DNA of 10,884 nucleotides. Source: Planctomycetota bacterium (GTDB lineage: Bacteria; Planctomycetota; B15-G4; JADJEK01). The notes under the pieces are model-generated. The model was not told where the DNA came from. It ran no database searches and saw only the letters and a program-made list of their open reading frames with translations. Below, one piece after another: positions 9,934-10,884 of the stretch. Numbering within the stretch: position 1 is the first letter of the stretch; each line of letters starts with the position of its first letter. The translations under genes were made by a program, and so were the position numbers. The stretch spans positions 1 through 10,884 of the forward strand of contig JAEUIB010000882.1 of assembly GCA_016795255.1 (NCBI GenBank), in the 5' to 3' direction.

Positions 9934-9938
9934 CTCCT
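9934..9938 (-). promoter_or_regulatory. Strong Shine-Dalgarno site of rplL
   Basis: The minus strand reads AGGAG, 7 nt from the ATG at 9926. This strong site contrasts with the weak one before rplJ, and fits the multi-copy stoichiometry of L12 relative to L10. Confidence 0.75.
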
Positions 9939-9975
9939 GTCTCGATCGATTGGATTCTTGCTCGCGAATTCCTGC

Positions 9976-10001
9976 TGCGGTTCCGAAAGGCTCGGGCCGC
10001 A
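9976..10001 (-). promoter_or_regulatory. Hairpin in the rplJ-rplL spacer
   Basis: In the minus-strand RNA, UGCGG pairs with CCGCA (5 bp), then an asymmetric internal loop (C against AA), then CCGA pairs with UCGG (4 bp) around a 5-nt loop. It lies 12 nt after the rplJ stop. There is no U-tract. It could affect mRNA stability or help set rplL translation relative to rplJ; evidence is pairing only. Confidence 0.4.
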
Positions 10002-10013
10002 CCTACGGTGAAC

Positions 10014-10562
10014 TTATGACGCTGCTGCTTCGCCGCCCGCGGCGCCGCCCTTGTCGTGCAGCGCTTGCGTCAGTTGCGGGATGTCCGTCATCAACGTGTT
10101 CAGCAACCCGGCGACGTTGGACAGCGGCGCGGTGATCACGCCGAGGATCTCCGACAGCAACTGCTGCCGGGACGGCATCTTGGCCAGCGCGGCGACGGCC
10201 GCACCTTCCAGCTTGCGCTTCTCGAGGAACGCACCGCGGACCTTCGGGGCCTTGTCCTTCTTCTCCTTCGCGAAGTCCTCGAAGGCCTTCGCGACCGAGC
10301 CGATGGACTCACCTCCGTAGAGGATGGCGGTCGTACCCTTGAACAGCTCGTCGGCACCTTCGAAGCCGAGCTCCTTCGCGGCGAGTCGCGCGAGCGAGGT
10401 CTTCATGACCTTCATGCGCATGTCGCCCTTGCGCATGCGCGCGCGCATCTCGCTCACGTCGGCGACGGACACGGCGGTGAAATCGATCACCACGCAGTCC
10501 GAGGCCTTCTCGAGCTGGCCCTTGATTTCCTTCAGCATTCGCTGGTTCAGGACGTTCGGCAT
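10014..10562 (-). CDS. rplJ: 50S ribosomal protein L10
   Basis: L10 anchors the L7/L12 dimers to 23S rRNA at the base of the stalk. The product has 182 residues, within the range of longer bacterial L10s (E. coli 165). It begins MPNVLNQRMLKEIKGQLEKA and contains the L10 N-domain pattern CVVIDFTAVSVADVSEMRARMR, then KVMKTSLARLAAKELG and the FKGTTAILYGG strand. Next comes the helical SRQQLLSEILGVITAPL segment, and a C-terminal helix that binds L12, ending in an Ala/Gly-rich tail. The ATG at 10560-10562 is only 6 bp after the rplA stop and has no good Shine-Dalgarno, so initiation is probably coupled to rplA translation. A second in-frame Met at residue 9 is a possible alternative start. The usual L10 leader is missing from the junction. 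Confidence 0.96.
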   Translation of the reverse strand: MPNVLNQRMLKEIKGQLEKASDCVVIDFTAVSVADVSEMRARMRKGDMRMKVMKTSLARLAAKELGFEGADELFKGTTAILYGGESIGSVAKAFEDFAKEKKDKAPKVRGAFLEKRKLEGAAVAALAKMPSRQQLLSEILGVITAPLSNVAGLLNTLMTDIPQLTQALHDKGGAAGGEAAAS

Positions 10563-10568
10563 GTGACT

Positions 10569-10884
10569 TCAGCCCGTGATGTCGACGATGAGGCTCGGCC
10601 CCATCGTCGTGCTGATCGCAACTTTGTTGACGTACTTGCCCTTCGACGCCGCGGGCTTCATGTGGAGGATCATGTCGACGAGCGCCATGACGTTTTCTTG
10701 CAGCGCGGCGGCGTCGAAACTGAGCTTGCCGACCGGCGCGTGGACGTTGCCGTACGCATCGGCGCGGAACTCGATCTTGCCGGCGCGGAACTCGGTGACG
10801 GCCTTGACGAGGTCCGGCGTCACGGTGCCCGACTTCGGCGAGGGCATCTTGCCCTGGGGGCCGAGCACTTTGCCGAGTCGTCCG
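10569..10884 (-). CDS. rplA: 50S ribosomal protein L1, C-terminal fragment (cut by window edge)
   Basis: L1 forms the mobile stalk on the E-site side of the 50S subunit that helps release deacylated tRNA; in many bacteria it also represses its own mRNA. About 105 C-terminal codons are present, and the gene continues beyond position 10884. The frame enters as GRLGKVLGPQGKMPSPKSG, matching the L1 signature around LGPRGLMPNPK, followed by TVTPDLVKAVTEFRAGK. It then has GKYVNKVAISTTMGPSL near the end, the conserved KVSISTTMG region of E. coli L1. The stop TGA is at 10569-10571. The apparent start within this stretch is only an internal GTG (Val). It lies directly upstream of rplJ with a 6-bp gap. 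Confidence 0.97.
   Translation of the reverse strand, partial: GRLGKVLGPQGKMPSPKSGTVTPDLVKAVTEFRAGKIEFRADAYGNVHAPVGKLSFDAAALQENVMALVDMILHMKPAASKGKYVNKVAISTTMGPSLIVDITG

Noticed and set aside
9927..10013. Possible promoter in the AT-richer rplJ-rplL spacer
   Set aside because: I could not find a -10 and -35 pair with acceptable spacing; the only clear signals are a hairpin and the rplL Shine-Dalgarno.

Overview
The window is one gene-dense bacterial housekeeping locus read entirely from the minus strand. In transcription order (high to low coordinates) it holds the 3' part of rplA (L1), then rplJ (L10), rplL (L7/L12), rpoB (beta), rpoC (beta'), rpsL (S12), rpsG (S7) and the 5' end of fusA (EF-G). 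This is the classic join of the rplKAJL-rpoBC cluster with the str operon. No mobile element, CRISPR array, tRNA, rRNA or foreign-looking gene was seen. Nothing supports an undescribed multi-gene system; the points of interest are regulatory and at the level of single residues.

Organism: the DNA is clearly GC-rich, with a strong preference for G/C-ending codons. Beta' carries a large insertion in the trigger loop (about residues 953-1118), as in many Gram-negative lineages and unlike typical Actinobacteria or Firmicutes. Beta is compact at 1232 residues, without the large E. coli insertions. The wording of RpoB, the N-terminally extended L12 and S12 Arg88 remind me of Planctomycetota or relatives. 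That is recall-based inference, not a database result.

Layout: 10569-10884 rplA (partial), 10014-10562 rplJ, 9501-9926 rplL, 5641-9339 rpoB, 1365-5543 rpoC (GTG start), 801-1175 rpsL, 311-784 rpsG, 1-197 fusA (partial). Two spacers that hold autoregulatory RNA sites in E. coli are almost absent here: rplA-rplJ (6 bp) and rpsL-rpsG (16 bp). The longer spacers (rplJ-rplL, rplL-rpoB, rpoB-rpoC, rpsG-fusA) each contain a GC-rich hairpin without a U-tract. The rpoC-rpsL spacer (189 bp) holds a terminator-like hairpin followed by a plausible sigma70-type promoter, so it probably divides the locus into two transcription units.

Together the genes make the L1 stalk protein, the L10-L12 factor-recruiting stalk, the two large catalytic subunits of RNA polymerase, two 30S proteins (decoding centre and head) and the translocase EF-G. 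Their co-transcription would balance transcription and translation capacity.
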